Part shown: in pieces, positions 26,695 through 33,869 of the stretch
Layout of the letters: every line of letters begins with the position of its first letter
Numbering within the stretch: position 1 is the stretch's first letter
Assembly: GCA_019424695.1 (NCBI GenBank)
Contig: JAHYZA010000004.1
Coordinates: 69,381-133,380 of the forward strand
Direction of reading: 5' to 3'
Source of the DNA: Oscillospiraceae bacterium
GTDB taxonomy: Bacteria; Bacillota; Clostridia; Oscillospirales; Ruminococcaceae
Length of the DNA stretch: 64,000 nt
Notes under the pieces: model-generated
The model's input: only the letters and a program-made list of their open reading frames with translations
Told to the model about the DNA's origin: nothing
Database searches by the model: none
Position numbers and translations under genes: made by a program

Positions 26695-27558
26695 GTGCCC
26701 AATCTGACCGACCTTTCCACCATCCGCGATTTGTGTGCGCGGTATGATTTTGCACTTTCCAAGGGGTTCGGGCAAAATTTCATCATCAACCCCGGCATCT
26801 GCCCCCGCATTGCAGAGGCAGCCGGGATCGGGCCTGGCTGGGGTGTGCTGGAAATCGGCCCCGGTATCGGCGTACTGACGGAACAACTCTGCCGCCGTGC
26901 TGACAAGGTGGTTTCTGTGGAGGTGGACAAGCGTCTGCCGCCGCTGTTGGAAGAGACAATGGCGGAGTTCGATAACTTCAAGCTGGTTCTCAATGATGTA
27001 CTCAAGGTGGACCTGAAAGCGCTGCTGGCCGAAGAATTCGGCGATAAACCGGTGGCCGTCTGTGCCAACCTGCCGTATTACATCACCAGTCCGATTCTGA
27101 TGCGGCTTCTGGAAGAGAAACTACCCATCCGCAACATTACCGTCATGGTACAAAAGGAAGCCGCACAGCGTCTTTGTGCCGCCCCCGGCACGCGGGAGGC
27201 CGGCGCCATCAGTTATGCGGTGGCCTACTACGCCCAGCCCAAACTGTTGTTCAGTGTGCAGCCGGGCAGCTTCTATCCGGCGCCGAATGTGACCAGTGCC
27301 GTTATTCGCCTGGATGTGCGCGAGCAACCTCCCGTAGCACTGGCTGCCGAACAGGAATCTGCCTATTTTGCCTTGATCCGCGCTGCATTTTCCCAACGCC
27401 GCAAGACCGCTGCCAACGCAATTGCCAACGGTCTGAAACTGCCTAAGGCGCAGGTGTTGGCGGCTCTGGAAAGGGCGGGATTGGATCAGCGCGCTCGTCC
27501 CGAACAACTGACGCTGCAGGATTACGCTGCACTGCAGAAGGCCATGCCACAGCATTGA
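26695..27558 (+). CDS. rsmA: 16S rRNA (adenine1518-N6/adenine1519-N6)-dimethyltransferase
   Basis: The 287-residue KsgA-type enzyme dimethylates two adenines in helix 45 of 16S rRNA. Motifs are LSKGFGQNFIINPGICPRI, the SAM site VLEIGPGIGVLTEQL and the catalytic NLPYYITSPILMRL. It starts with GTG 26,695 after GGGAAAGGAAGAATACT, 19 bases after the S41 gene, so it shares its transcript. The tRNA-Thr promoter -35 overlaps its last codons. Confidence 0.96.
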   Translation: MPNLTDLSTIRDLCARYDFALSKGFGQNFIINPGICPRIAEAAGIGPGWGVLEIGPGIGVLTEQLCRRADKVVSVEVDKRLPPLLEETMAEFDNFKLVLNDVLKVDLKALLAEEFGDKPVAVCANLPYYITSPILMRLLEEKLPIRNITVMVQKEAAQRLCAAPGTREAGAISYAVAYYAQPKLLFSVQPGSFYPAPNVTSAVIRLDVREQPPVALAAEQESAYFALIRAAFSQRRKTAANAIANGLKLPKAQVLAALERAGLDQRARPEQLTLQDYAALQKAMPQH

Positions 27559-27584
27559 CAACTGCCCACCAAATGTGTTACACT
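27555..27584 (+). promoter_or_regulatory. Promoter of tRNA-Thr
   Basis: TTGACA (27555-27560) overlaps the rsmA stop codon. TACACT (27579-27584) follows after 18 bases, 12 bases before the tRNA. Confidence 0.6.
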
Positions 27585-27595
27585 TAACTAGTCCC

Positions 27596-27671
27596 GCTAG
27601 TATAGCACAATTGGCAGTGCAGCTGATTTGTAATCAGCAGGTTGCAGGTTCGATTCCTGTTGCTAGCTCCA
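27596..27671 (+). tRNA. tRNA-Thr, anticodon TGT, CCA encoded
   Basis: The cloverleaf folds fully: acceptor GCTAGTA/TGCTAGC with one G-U pair, D stem GCAC/GTGC, anticodon stem GCTGA/TCAGC with loop TTTGTAA, T stem GCAGG/CCTGT around TTCGATT, and CCA at the end. The anticodon TGT reads ACA and related Thr codons. The 3' half (27626-27671) was supplied by the integrated element, which explains the single G-U pair: the displaced chromosomal copy at 39,775-39,820 would pair perfectly. Confidence 0.95.
27626..27671 (+). repeat. attL: left attachment repeat (tRNA-Thr 3' half)
   Basis: Identical to attR over the first 36 bases, one G/A difference, then 9 more identical bases ending CTAGCTCCA. The copy completes the functional tRNA. 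Confidence 0.92.
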
Positions 27672-27677
27672 AATGAA

Positions 27678-27725
27678 AACCGCCGTATCTGCGTATAAAA
27701 TCGCAAACACGGCGGTTCTTTTTTG
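27678..27725 (+). terminator. Terminator just inside attL
   Basis: AACCGCCGT pairs with ACGGCGGTT across about 22 bases, followed by CTTTTTTG. The element brings its own terminator for the tRNA transcript; the original one lies beyond attR. Confidence 0.82.
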
Positions 27726-27754
27726 TGCCCCGGCGGGGCTTGATTTTCCTGGAA

Positions 27755-27774
27755 TGGTCAACTTTTGGTCAACT
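27755..27774 (+). repeat. Left probable integrase arm-type site
   Basis: TGGTCAACTTTTGGTCAACT is two direct copies of TGGTCAACT spaced by TT. The same 20 bases occur at 39,649-39,668, in the same orientation, inside the other end. Confidence 0.6.
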
Positions 27775-27826
27775 TTCCCCGAAAAACCGCGCTTGCCTGC
27801 CGCTGATCGGCGGGACGCGCTCGGGA

Positions 27827-28120
27827 CTATATAGGCGGAAATGTTAAGTTTTCTTAAGTTCCTGGCGCTCGGCTATATAGCCAGAAATCGTAGGTTTTGG
27901 CATTTTTGCCATATGGCAAATAGCTTTTGCTATATAGGCGGAAATCTCAGGTTTTCTCAGGTTTTCAGCAGGCCAGAGGCTATATAGAAAAAAATACAGG
28001 TTTTTGCAGGTTTTCCGCCTCCGGCACAATCCCGGAAACCGTGCAAAAAACGACACAAAAAAGGATGAAAACACCCGCCGGGGCATATATAAGAAAAAAC
28101 ATAGGTTTTCCCAGGTAGTA
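27827..28120 (+). repeat. Array of five degenerate repeats with CTATATAG cores
   Basis: The 550 bases between attL and the XRE gene hold no gene I can support. Units at 27827, 27873, 27930, 27980 and 28084 share the palindrome CTATATAG (last one CATATATAAG), then roughly GCGGAAAT, then one or two AGGTTTT boxes 3-4 bases apart. Spacing is 46, 57, 50 and 104 bases. A sixth unit lies at 34,731-34,760. Overlapping frames are interrupted or have no ribosome binding site. Confidence 0.7.
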
Positions 28121-28224
28121 CAGGCCGCCCGGCGGGCCATTTTCGTGGGGAAAAGAAATGATTTTCTGGAGCGATTCTGCGTGCCTGTTGGGCGTCCTTT
28201 CATGGTTAGATTGTTGGTTTATAC

Positions 28225-28428
28225 TCATTTTTCATCAAGCGGGAAATATCCTGCAAATTGGTCAAGAGACATATCTAATACTTTGCAAATGCGCAAAACC
28301 TCACGAAATTGCCAGTCAGTGCGTCCGTGCAGCCGGTTGGACAGCGCCGCGCCGGTCAAGCCGATTTCTTCGGCAACTTCGTTCAATTTGTACCCGCGAG
28401 CTTTTATAGCGGCGATGAAATATGTCAT
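28225..28428 (-). CDS. XRE/Cro-CI family HTH regulator
   Basis: The 67-residue product is essentially one lambda-repressor-type HTH: YKLNEVAEEIGLTGAALSNRLHGRTDWQ followed by a helix ending LDMSLDQFAGYF. AGGAGGTTTATTACT precedes the ATG. It is the last gene of the minus-strand block and is followed by the CTATATAG array, which could include its operators. Single-domain Cro-like proteins usually govern lysogeny-type switches; its target here is unknown. Confidence 0.85.
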   Translation of the reverse strand: MTYFIAAIKARGYKLNEVAEEIGLTGAALSNRLHGRTDWQFREVLRICKVLDMSLDQFAGYFPLDEK

Positions 28429-28563
28429 AGTAATAAACCTCCTTTATGTGGATACATTCTATCACATATCATTTCAAGAGTTAACACATAAGCAGACGCC
28501 GTTCGTAAGATGGTGGACGAACTGAACAAAAAGAAAAGCCCCGGGGGCTGACCGGGGCACGCA

Positions 28564-28842
28564 CTATTCTTTATGATCTGGGACGGTTCCGAAGAGTTCT
28601 TCCAGAATTTCAGCTCGGACTAGCAGCTTGTGCATCAGCTGCGGGTTGTTCTGGTTTTGCTGGACGATGTACGCTATTTCGATAGCATCCGGCACGTCGA
28701 AGATGAAGGCTTTGCCGATGACCTTGTCGTCCCTTGCCTTGCCGGTCATGTGCTCCACAGAAGTCAGCGCAAGGTCACACTGTACTGCGCTTGCGTCCTT
28801 CAGCAGCGCAAACAGCTGCGCAATGATTTTGTTTTTGTCCAT
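28564..28842 (-). CDS. Element small protein, family member 1 (unknown function)
   Basis: The 92-residue protein starts MDKNKIIAQLFALLKDASAV. Its C-terminal half (GKAFIFDVPDAIEIAYIVQQ and MHKLLVRAEILEELF) is clearly related to those of the next two upstream genes. The shared pattern is FxFxxPxAIxxAYIxQ, then NPxLxHxLL, then AxxxExxY. Helical, no signal peptide, no membrane segment. It is probably cytoplasmic. No recognised family. Confidence 0.65.
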   Translation of the reverse strand: MDKNKIIAQLFALLKDASAVQCDLALTSVEHMTGKARDDKVIGKAFIFDVPDAIEIAYIVQQNQNNPQLMHKLLVRAEILEELFGTVPDHKE

Positions 28843-28860
28843 GATCTTGCCCTCCTCTAA

Positions 28861-29022
28861 TCACTCTTTGTCGGTCTGTTCAGTCTTGCGCCGGTAGACC
28901 GCCTCAAAGGCCCGCGCATGAATCAGAATTTCATGGAGCAACCTGGGGTTGCCCTGGGCACTTTGGATGATGTATGCGGCGCTGATCGCGTCCGGCTCCG
29001 AAAATGTGAACGTCTTATCCAT
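28861..29022 (-). CDS. Element small protein, family member 2 (module only)
   Basis: The 53-residue protein is nearly only the shared C-terminal module: FTFSEPDAISAAYIIQSAQ, then NPRLLHEILIHARAFEAVY. The start at ATG 29,022 follows a G-rich binding site (AAGGGGGGGCACATC); a longer frame upstream is unsupported. Being a free-standing copy, it shows the minimal domain. 18 bases from member 1. Confidence 0.6.
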   Translation of the reverse strand: MDKTFTFSEPDAISAAYIIQSAQGNPRLLHEILIHARAFEAVYRRKTEQTDKE

Positions 29023-29035
29023 GATGTGCCCCCCC

Positions 29036-29368
29036 TTACTCTTTGGTGGCCTGATCGGCCTTGTCCTGGTACGCTTTTTCAAAAGCCAGCGCGTAAATCA
29101 TGATTTTGTGCATCATTTTCGGTCTGCTTTGCGCGCGCCGCGTGACGTATGCGGTGTTTACCGCCTCGCTCTCAGTGAAGCCGAACAGGCACATAATGCC
29201 GGTTTCGTTCTTCAGCATTGCCTTTACATCTGCGGCGAGACTGTCGCCCCCGTGAACACGCCCGGCAAGCCTTTTGTCAGAAAGTGCCTCCGCAATTTTG
29301 ATGATTTCGGGGTCAGTGAAGGTGAAGATCTTGCCGGTCGGCTGCTGATCGGTGTGCAGTTTCTTCAT
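29036..29368 (-). CDS. Element small protein, family member 3 (double module)
   Basis: The 110-residue product has the shared module at its C-terminus (LFGFTESEAVNTAYVTRRAQ, then KMMHKIMIYALAFEKAY) and a weaker, module-like N-terminus (GKIFTFTDPEIIKIAEALSD). It may have arisen by internal duplication. Start at ATG 29,368 after GGAGGATGCAACC. Gaps within the trio are 13-18 bases, so all are one transcript. Confidence 0.6.
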   Translation of the reverse strand: MKKLHTDQQPTGKIFTFTDPEIIKIAEALSDKRLAGRVHGGDSLAADVKAMLKNETGIMCLFGFTESEAVNTAYVTRRAQSRPKMMHKIMIYALAFEKAYQDKADQATKE

Positions 29369-29419
29369 GGTTGCATCCTCCATTAAAGCCCGTATAGCCT
29401 GATAGCACAGCTTTGTGGT

Positions 29420-29695
29420 TTACGCTACGCAGAAGCGCGTGGTCGTGGTGGTTTTGGTGAAACGTGCGGCCAGCTCGGGAGCGGCGGCCTTGATGGCTTT
29501 GCCGTCCAGGCGGCTTGTGGTCACGGCTTTCAGCGTGACCTTGTGGGTGCCCACGTCCATGCGCTCAACGTCCCGGCGGGCCATTTCCGCCGAGATGGTG
29601 GCCTTGATGGTGTCCATCTCTGCCTGCGCTGCTTCAATAAGCTGCTGCGCCTCCCTGTACTGTTCAACCAGGGCAAGAAGTTCTGTATTGCTCAT
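29420..29695 (-). CDS. Phage/element conserved small protein
   Basis: The 91-residue protein starts MSNTELLALVEQYREAQQLI, an amphipathic helix likely to coil, followed by a compact C-terminal part with MDVGTHKVTLKAVTTSRLDGKA and a Thr run before RFCVA. The layout resembles small proteins common in clostridial phages and elements, but I cannot name a function. It shares a transcript with the neighbours. Confidence 0.6.
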   Translation of the reverse strand: MSNTELLALVEQYREAQQLIEAAQAEMDTIKATISAEMARRDVERMDVGTHKVTLKAVTTSRLDGKAIKAAAPELAARFTKTTTTTRFCVA

Positions 29696-29710
29696 AGCCC
29701 GCGCCCCCTT

Positions 29711-29833
29711 TCACGCTGCAGCCCGGCTTACCAGCGGGCCGTGCTTGCGTTCCTCTGCGCGGCGCTCGGCTGCGCTCATGCCGGACTGCCAGCAGCAGTA
29801 GCCGTCCTGGAAAGTGTAAACATAGGTTTTCAT
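29711..29833 (-). CDS. 40-residue element protein
   Basis: The product starts MKTYVYTFQDGYCCWQSGMS and ends RKHGPLVSRAAA. AAGGAGGCACTTT precedes the ATG and supports translation. The MKTYxYTF start and KHGxLV ending resemble short proteins often found in clostridial elements. First gene of the minus-strand small-gene operon that runs to 28,225. Unknown function. Confidence 0.55.
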   Translation of the reverse strand: MKTYVYTFQDGYCCWQSGMSAAERRAEERKHGPLVSRAAA

Positions 29834-29844
29834 AAAGTGCCTCC

Positions 29845-29873
29845 TTGATGTGGAGGGCGGCCCATGCTATAAT
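29845..29873 (+). promoter_or_regulatory. Plus-strand promoter for candidate small RNA 1
   Basis: TTGATG (29845-29850) and TATAAT (29868-29873), spacing 17, extended TGC. It faces away from the 40-residue gene and toward no plus-strand gene for 320 bases. Confidence 0.65.
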
Positions 29874-29879
29874 GGGGCT

Positions 29880-29940
29880 GCCCCTTGTTGGGTTTGGCAT
29901 CGCGGTTTGCTTGGTCGGCTGGCGCGGTGCCTTTTCTTTT
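29880..29940 (+). ncRNA. Candidate small RNA 1 of the element
   Basis: About 60 bases lie between a good promoter and an intrinsic terminator. The terminator stem is GGCATCGCG with CGCGGTGCC, then TTTTCTTTT. There is no start codon with a binding site. It is antisense to the probable leader of the minus-strand small-gene operon. Its 3' tail (TTTTCTTTTGC, then TACTC) is almost the same as that of candidate small RNA 2. Confidence 0.5.
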
Positions 29941-30076
29941 GCCTACTCGGTTGCAGGCGGCCAGTGCCCGATGCTTGTTTAACCCTTGCGTGCAAGTCCG
30001 TTGCGCAGTCTGTTCTCTGGCGCTTATCGGTGTTCCCCGGAGGTTTTCACCGTGCCTTGTCCCTTTCGACATTATC

Positions 30077-30182
30077 ATTATACTATATTTACGCAAATAT
30101 ATCTACTGGCAAAACGCACAAACTATTGCGTAAATATATGGCTAAAATTCTATTTGCGCAAATATATATAATGTGTTATACT
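30077..30182. promoter_or_regulatory. Divergent promoter region with three palindromic operators
   Basis: On the plus strand TTGCGC (30154-30159) and TATACT (30177-30182), 17 apart, drive the toxin-antitoxin pair. On the minus strand TATAAT lies at 30077-30082. Three related operator-like sites are present: ATTTACGCAAAT (30087-30098), ATTGCGTAAAT (30125-30135) and the perfect ATTTGCGCAAAT (30152-30163), which covers the plus -35. The rest of the 366-base gap holds candidate small RNA 1. Confidence 0.72.
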
Positions 30183-30199
30183 ATACATGAGGTGATTCT

Positions 30200-30412
30200 A
30201 TGCCATCTACAAAGGCGGGGCAGAGAGCCGTAAACAAATATATCGCGAAAAACTATGATCGCGTCAATCTGGTTTTCAAGAAGGACGCCAGCCCCACGAA
30301 AGAGGAAGTGCAAGCCGCTGCCGATGCAGCGGGGGAGAGCCTCAACGGTTATATTGTTGGGGCAGTCAAGCAGCGCATGGAGCGGGAATCCACCGGGGAG
30401 GTAGACGAATAA
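30200..30412 (+). CDS. Ribbon-helix-helix (Arc-like) antitoxin
   Basis: The 70-residue protein contains YDRVNLVFKKDASPTKEEVQ, in which the RVNLVF strand and following helices fit an RHH fold, and SLNGYIVGAVKQRMERE as the second helix. RHH proteins bind DNA as dimers and often serve as antitoxins. It stands before the zeta-type toxin with a TAATG junction, and palindromic sites cover its promoter, so autoregulation is likely. AGGTGATTCT is the binding site. Confidence 0.8.
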   Translation: MPSTKAGQRAVNKYIAKNYDRVNLVFKKDASPTKEEVQAAADAAGESLNGYIVGAVKQRMERESTGEVDE

Positions 30413-30972
30413 TGCCGATGTTCACCATTGTGGGCGGAGTCAACGGCGCAGGCAAAAGCAGCCTGTCCGGCGTCCTCAAAGATTGCCTGGATGATCTGGG
30501 CGTGATCGTTGACCCCGACAAACTGACCGCCCAACTGGGTGGCGATGGATACGCAGGTGGTCAAGCAGCTATCGAAAAGCTGCAAAGCTGTTTGGAACAG
30601 TGTATAGACTTCACAGAGGAAAGCACCCTTTCAGGCAGCTTTTCCCGTAAGATGGCACGGGCTGCCCGCGATGCCGGTTATACCGTGCGGCTGTACTATG
30701 TGGGGCTGGACACGGCACAGGAATCCATACAGCGCATTGCAAACCGGGTGGCGCACGGCGGCCACAATATTGCGGCGCAAGATGTGGAGCGCCGCTTTGC
30801 CCGGCGGTTCCGTGATCTCGCCAAACTGCTGCCTTTGTGCAATGAGGCAACCTTCTACGATAACAACAACGGTTTCCGGGTCGTTGCCTTCTACCGTAAC
30901 GGGGAAATTGTGACGGCAACAGAAACGCCCCCGACGTGGCTTTTGGAACTAAGGCGGGAAGTTACACTCTGA
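30412..30972 (+). CDS. Zeta-toxin-like P-loop kinase
   Basis: The 186-residue protein starts with a strand and Walker A loop, IVGGVNGAGKSSLSG, and then DPDKLTAQLGGDGYAGGQAA and FTEESTLSGSFSRKMARAA, the three blocks typical of small zeta-toxin-family kinases. VAHGGHNIAAQDVERRFARR carries the arginines expected to contact phosphate. Family members phosphorylate UDP-GlcNAc or related nucleotides; the substrate here is inferred. Start codon overlaps the antitoxin stop by one base. No epsilon antitoxin is present. Confidence 0.82.
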   Translation: MPMFTIVGGVNGAGKSSLSGVLKDCLDDLGVIVDPDKLTAQLGGDGYAGGQAAIEKLQSCLEQCIDFTEESTLSGSFSRKMARAARDAGYTVRLYYVGLDTAQESIQRIANRVAHGGHNIAAQDVERRFARRFRDLAKLLPLCNEATFYDNNNGFRVVAFYRNGEIVTATETPPTWLLELRREVTL

Positions 30973-31020
30973 ATGTCTGCAAAGTCAAGCAGAGGCCAGA
31001 ATAGGCGGCGCAGGGGACAC

Positions 31021-31180
31021 GTGCGCGTATCGTGTTGCAAAACTGGGCCGTTTTCGTTCTCAACCGGGTGCAAAGCGCCCCGTCCCCTCGCGCATTATCG
31101 TGTCATTAAACCGGGGGACTGTCGCGCGCGTTATCGTGTCCACAAACTGGTTGACCGTCGCGCGCTATCGTGTTTACAAA
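31021..31180 (+). repeat. Four direct repeats with TATCGTGT cores after the zeta gene
   Basis: Copies of a motif close to CGCGCG-TATCGTGT-N4-AAACTGG have TATCGTGT at 31028, 31096, 31132 and 31166 (steps 68, 36, 34). A further copy (TATCGTGT at 31982, preceded by GCGCGTGC, followed by GAGAAAACT) lies inside the tape measure gene. No gene is seen in 30,973-31,252. Confidence 0.65.
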
Positions 31181-31194
31181 CTCATACAGAACAG

Positions 31195-31237
31195 AAAAAA
31201 GCCGCCCGGCGGGTCGTGTGACCTTTGCCGGACGGCT
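31195..31237 (-). terminator. Terminator of the tail mini-operon
   Basis: On the minus strand GCCGTCCGGC pairs with GCCGGGCGGC, followed by TTTTTTCTG. Confidence 0.8.
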
Positions 31238-31252
31238 TGCTTTGTATGCGGG

Positions 31253-31819
31253 TTATTTCTGCCTTGCCTGGGCTGCCAGCGCATTGAACAAGCCGTTCAG
31301 ACCTTCAGACAGGCCAGAGGGGGCGGCCTTGATGGCAAACTGGGCTTTGAGCCTGGCAATTCGCGCCCGTTCCTCCCCGTTGTACTTTGTCGGTTTGGGC
31401 ATTTCCATGCCCCGAATTGCCATGATCTCCGCAATGCGGGTATTGTTCGGGATGCTTTCCAGCATGGAGCGCAACCGCATCCAGTGCAGGCGTGGGGCGG
31501 TGTACAGGTCAATGCCGTATGCCTGAAGGATTCCCGAAACAATGTATTCCCAATCCTGGTTAAAATCAAGCAACTTTTTCCCGCCGGTCTTTGCGTCGGG
31601 GTTCAGCGCTGCAAAAGCAGCCTCCAGCAGCTTAACGTTCGCTGGGTGCTGTGATGCAATTACCAGGTCAAGGGCGGCGCTGATCTTGATACCGTCCGGC
31701 AATGCGGGGTCGTTCAAAACGTCCGCAGCGGCCAGCACGTTGGGCCACGCGGGGCGCAGCCTGTACGTTTTTCCGCAGTAGGAAACGGTGGAGGGTAAAC
31801 CAATTCTAAACGTCTTCAC
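31253..31819 (-). CDS. Phage Gp15-like tail protein
   Basis: The 188-residue product has DWEYIVSGILQAYGIDLYTA and LHWMRLRSMLESIPNNTRIA followed by IMAIRGMEMP. This is the recognisable signature of the bacteriophage Gp15 family, found near tape measure genes. The start is taken as GTG 31,819 after GGGAGGAGCGATAAA; a longer frame overlaps the tape measure gene. Its C-terminal helices are Arg/Lys rich. Probable tail assembly factor. Confidence 0.75.
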   Translation of the reverse strand: MKTFRIGLPSTVSYCGKTYRLRPAWPNVLAAADVLNDPALPDGIKISAALDLVIASQHPANVKLLEAAFAALNPDAKTGGKKLLDFNQDWEYIVSGILQAYGIDLYTAPRLHWMRLRSMLESIPNNTRIAEIMAIRGMEMPKPTKYNGEERARIARLKAQFAIKAAPSGLSEGLNGLFNALAAQARQK

Positions 31820-31820
31820 T

Positions 31821-33854
31821 TTATCGCTCCTCCCATGCAAGTTGCTCGCCCATGTACCATGCGGTTGCGCGGGCCACTTCCCGGCCATCAATAGACACAG
31901 GCACTTCAATGCGGGCGCCGCCGGGTTTGGCTATTGTTGGCGTGATCGTGAGCGCCTGCCGTAGCCCTTCCATGCGCGTGCTATCGTGTGAGAAAACTCC
32001 CGCCGCGTCAAGTCTGCCGGTTAGAGAGGACCAGGAAAGGCCAGGGGAAAGCGGGCCGGGAATGTTTATGCCGCTTGCAAAGTCTGCCCATTGCGCAGCG
32101 CTGGCAATGCCCCGTTTGATCTTGCCGGAAACCTTCCCGGCCATAGAATCGGCGGCGCTTTCCAGCTCCGGCTCATTCGCCCGGATGCCAGCAGCAAGGC
32201 CGCGCACCATGTCGGGCATCCACGTTTCATACTCGCGCAGCGGGCCAACGTCGGGGCGGGAGAAGTGGAGAAACCCGGCAATTTTATCGGCAAGTCCCTT
32301 TGCCGCGTCCGCAACATTGCGGGCCATAGAGGTGATACCGTCAATAAGGCCCTGTACAAAGTCAGACCCCCATTGTTTGGCTTTTGCGGGCAGGGAGGTT
32401 ATAAACTCCACCGCGCTGTTGAAACCGTTCACGATGGCGTCCCGAACTCCGCTCATTTTGGCGGATGCAGAGGCCGCAAGGTTCGATATGAAGGCGGACA
32501 CGGCCTCTATTGCGCTTGAAATGCTTTGCTTGATACTTTCCCAGGCGCTTGCAGCCCATGCGGAAACGGTGTCCCAGTTTTGATATAGGAGCACCCCAGC
32601 GGCAACCAGGGCCGTTATGGCCGCAATCACCAACGTGATGGGGCTTGTCAGGAAGCCCACGACGGCACCGAAAGCAGCCCCGGCGGCTGTCGCTATCGTC
32701 ATGCCGGAGGCGGCAAGGGTCAGGCTTGCGGAATAGGCGATAATTGCGGCAGTTATACCGGCAAAGGCGACCGCCAAAACGGTGAGCGCCGTTTGGTTTT
32801 GGCTTGCCCATTCCACAAGGCTGCGCAGCCCTTCCACGACACTTAGAGCGGCAGGGAGAAGCGCCTGGCCCAGGTCGGCGGAAAGTGTTTCCACCTCCAT
32901 TTGCAAAATTCGCTGCTGGTTGGCAAGGCTGTCCGATGTTTTGGAAAAATCACCCTGTGCGTCGGCGGTGGCTTGCATGATGTACTGATAGCGAATTTCT
33001 GCTTGCGTCGCTGCGTCCAGGCTGTCAAAGCTGGCCGTCATGCTGTCGTTTACCTTGTCCTGGGCCTTTTCAACCGCAAGCTGTGCGCTTGCAATCTGGC
33101 TTGCGGACGCGGTGCCCTTTTCTTGCAGCTCATTCAGCTTCATTTGCTTTATGGAGAGTTCTTCCTGGGCCTGTTTTAACTCGTCGCTGCCTTCGGCAAC
33201 ATCCAGTAAGCCGTTTTCAAGAGCAAATGCCTCCAAATTGGCGACGCTCATGTTAATGCCCAACTGTTTGAGCGGTTCAGTCTCGCCGGAAATGCCGCTG
33301 CGCAGTTTTTCAAATGCTTCCGCCGGGTCAAGGTTGTAGAAACTGGCCATATCACCGGCAAGGCCGGCAAGCGCGATGGACATTTCGGTTGTAGCGTCCT
33401 CACTCATGCCCATGCTTTTCAGCATAGCCCCCAGCGTGGATGTGTACTGTTTGGCCGACAGTTCCGACAAACCAAACGCCTCTCCAGCGGATTCCGCCCA
33501 CTTGTTGACTTGATCGGCACTGTCCCCAAAGGTGGTGTCAACGACGTTTTGCACCTCGTTCAGGTCGGACGCAAGGTCTATCGACTTCACGCCAAAGGCA
33601 ACGGCCCCGGCGGTCATGGCGGCAAAGGATGCACCGACAACGGCGGATGCCGTTTTCCATTTGTCGGTCACGGCGTCGGCCACTTTGCTATTGGTGGCCT
33701 TTGTGGGGTCTATGCCCGCCTTGAAACCTTCGGCAAACTGTGCTCCGGCGTTCTTGCCGCCTTTCTCTATCTTTCCCTCTACTTTGTTTATGTCTTTCTC
33801 AACGTTAGAATCGTCAACGACAACTTTGTACCGAACTTCACCAACGACTGCCAT
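31821..33854 (-). CDS. Phage tail tape measure protein (short)
   Basis: The 677-residue protein starts MAVVGEVRYKVVVDDSNVEK. The conserved tape measure core is clear: AFGVKSIDLASDLNEVQNVV, then LGAMLKSMGMSEDATTEMSI and FEKLRSGISGETEPLKQLGI. A coiled-coil stretch (QEELSIKQMKLNELQEKGTA), four to five hydrophobic segments (residues about 360-450) and a helical tail follow. Tape measures set tail length, and this one is shorter than many siphophage examples, implying a short tail if used. It is intact. Neighbours are two chaperone-sized proteins and Gp15. Confidence 0.9.
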   Translation of the reverse strand: MAVVGEVRYKVVVDDSNVEKDINKVEGKIEKGGKNAGAQFAEGFKAGIDPTKATNSKVADAVTDKWKTASAVVGASFAAMTAGAVAFGVKSIDLASDLNEVQNVVDTTFGDSADQVNKWAESAGEAFGLSELSAKQYTSTLGAMLKSMGMSEDATTEMSIALAGLAGDMASFYNLDPAEAFEKLRSGISGETEPLKQLGINMSVANLEAFALENGLLDVAEGSDELKQAQEELSIKQMKLNELQEKGTASASQIASAQLAVEKAQDKVNDSMTASFDSLDAATQAEIRYQYIMQATADAQGDFSKTSDSLANQQRILQMEVETLSADLGQALLPAALSVVEGLRSLVEWASQNQTALTVLAVAFAGITAAIIAYSASLTLAASGMTIATAAGAAFGAVVGFLTSPITLVIAAITALVAAGVLLYQNWDTVSAWAASAWESIKQSISSAIEAVSAFISNLAASASAKMSGVRDAIVNGFNSAVEFITSLPAKAKQWGSDFVQGLIDGITSMARNVADAAKGLADKIAGFLHFSRPDVGPLREYETWMPDMVRGLAAGIRANEPELESAADSMAGKVSGKIKRGIASAAQWADFASGINIPGPLSPGLSWSSLTGRLDAAGVFSHDSTRMEGLRQALTITPTIAKPGGARIEVPVSIDGREVARATAWYMGEQLAWEER

Positions 33855-33869
33855 TCAATCACCTACCAT

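Noticed and set aside
27844..28203. 119-codon minus-strand frame with repeated ISxYIA-type peptides
   Set aside because: No binding site. Unit spacing (46, 57, 50, 104 bases) is not consistently a multiple of three, so a DNA-level repeat explains it better.
27980..28228. 82-codon minus-strand frame overlapping the XRE stop by ATGA
   Set aside because: The overlap is tempting, but the frame runs through the repeat array and the product shows no sensible domain.
31021..31180. CRISPR array
   Set aside because: Repeat units are short and imperfect, steps are uneven, and no cas gene is present.
30973..31252. Continuation of the zeta gene or a third toxin-antitoxin gene
   Set aside because: The zeta frame ends cleanly, and frames in the gap have no binding site; the bases are repeats.
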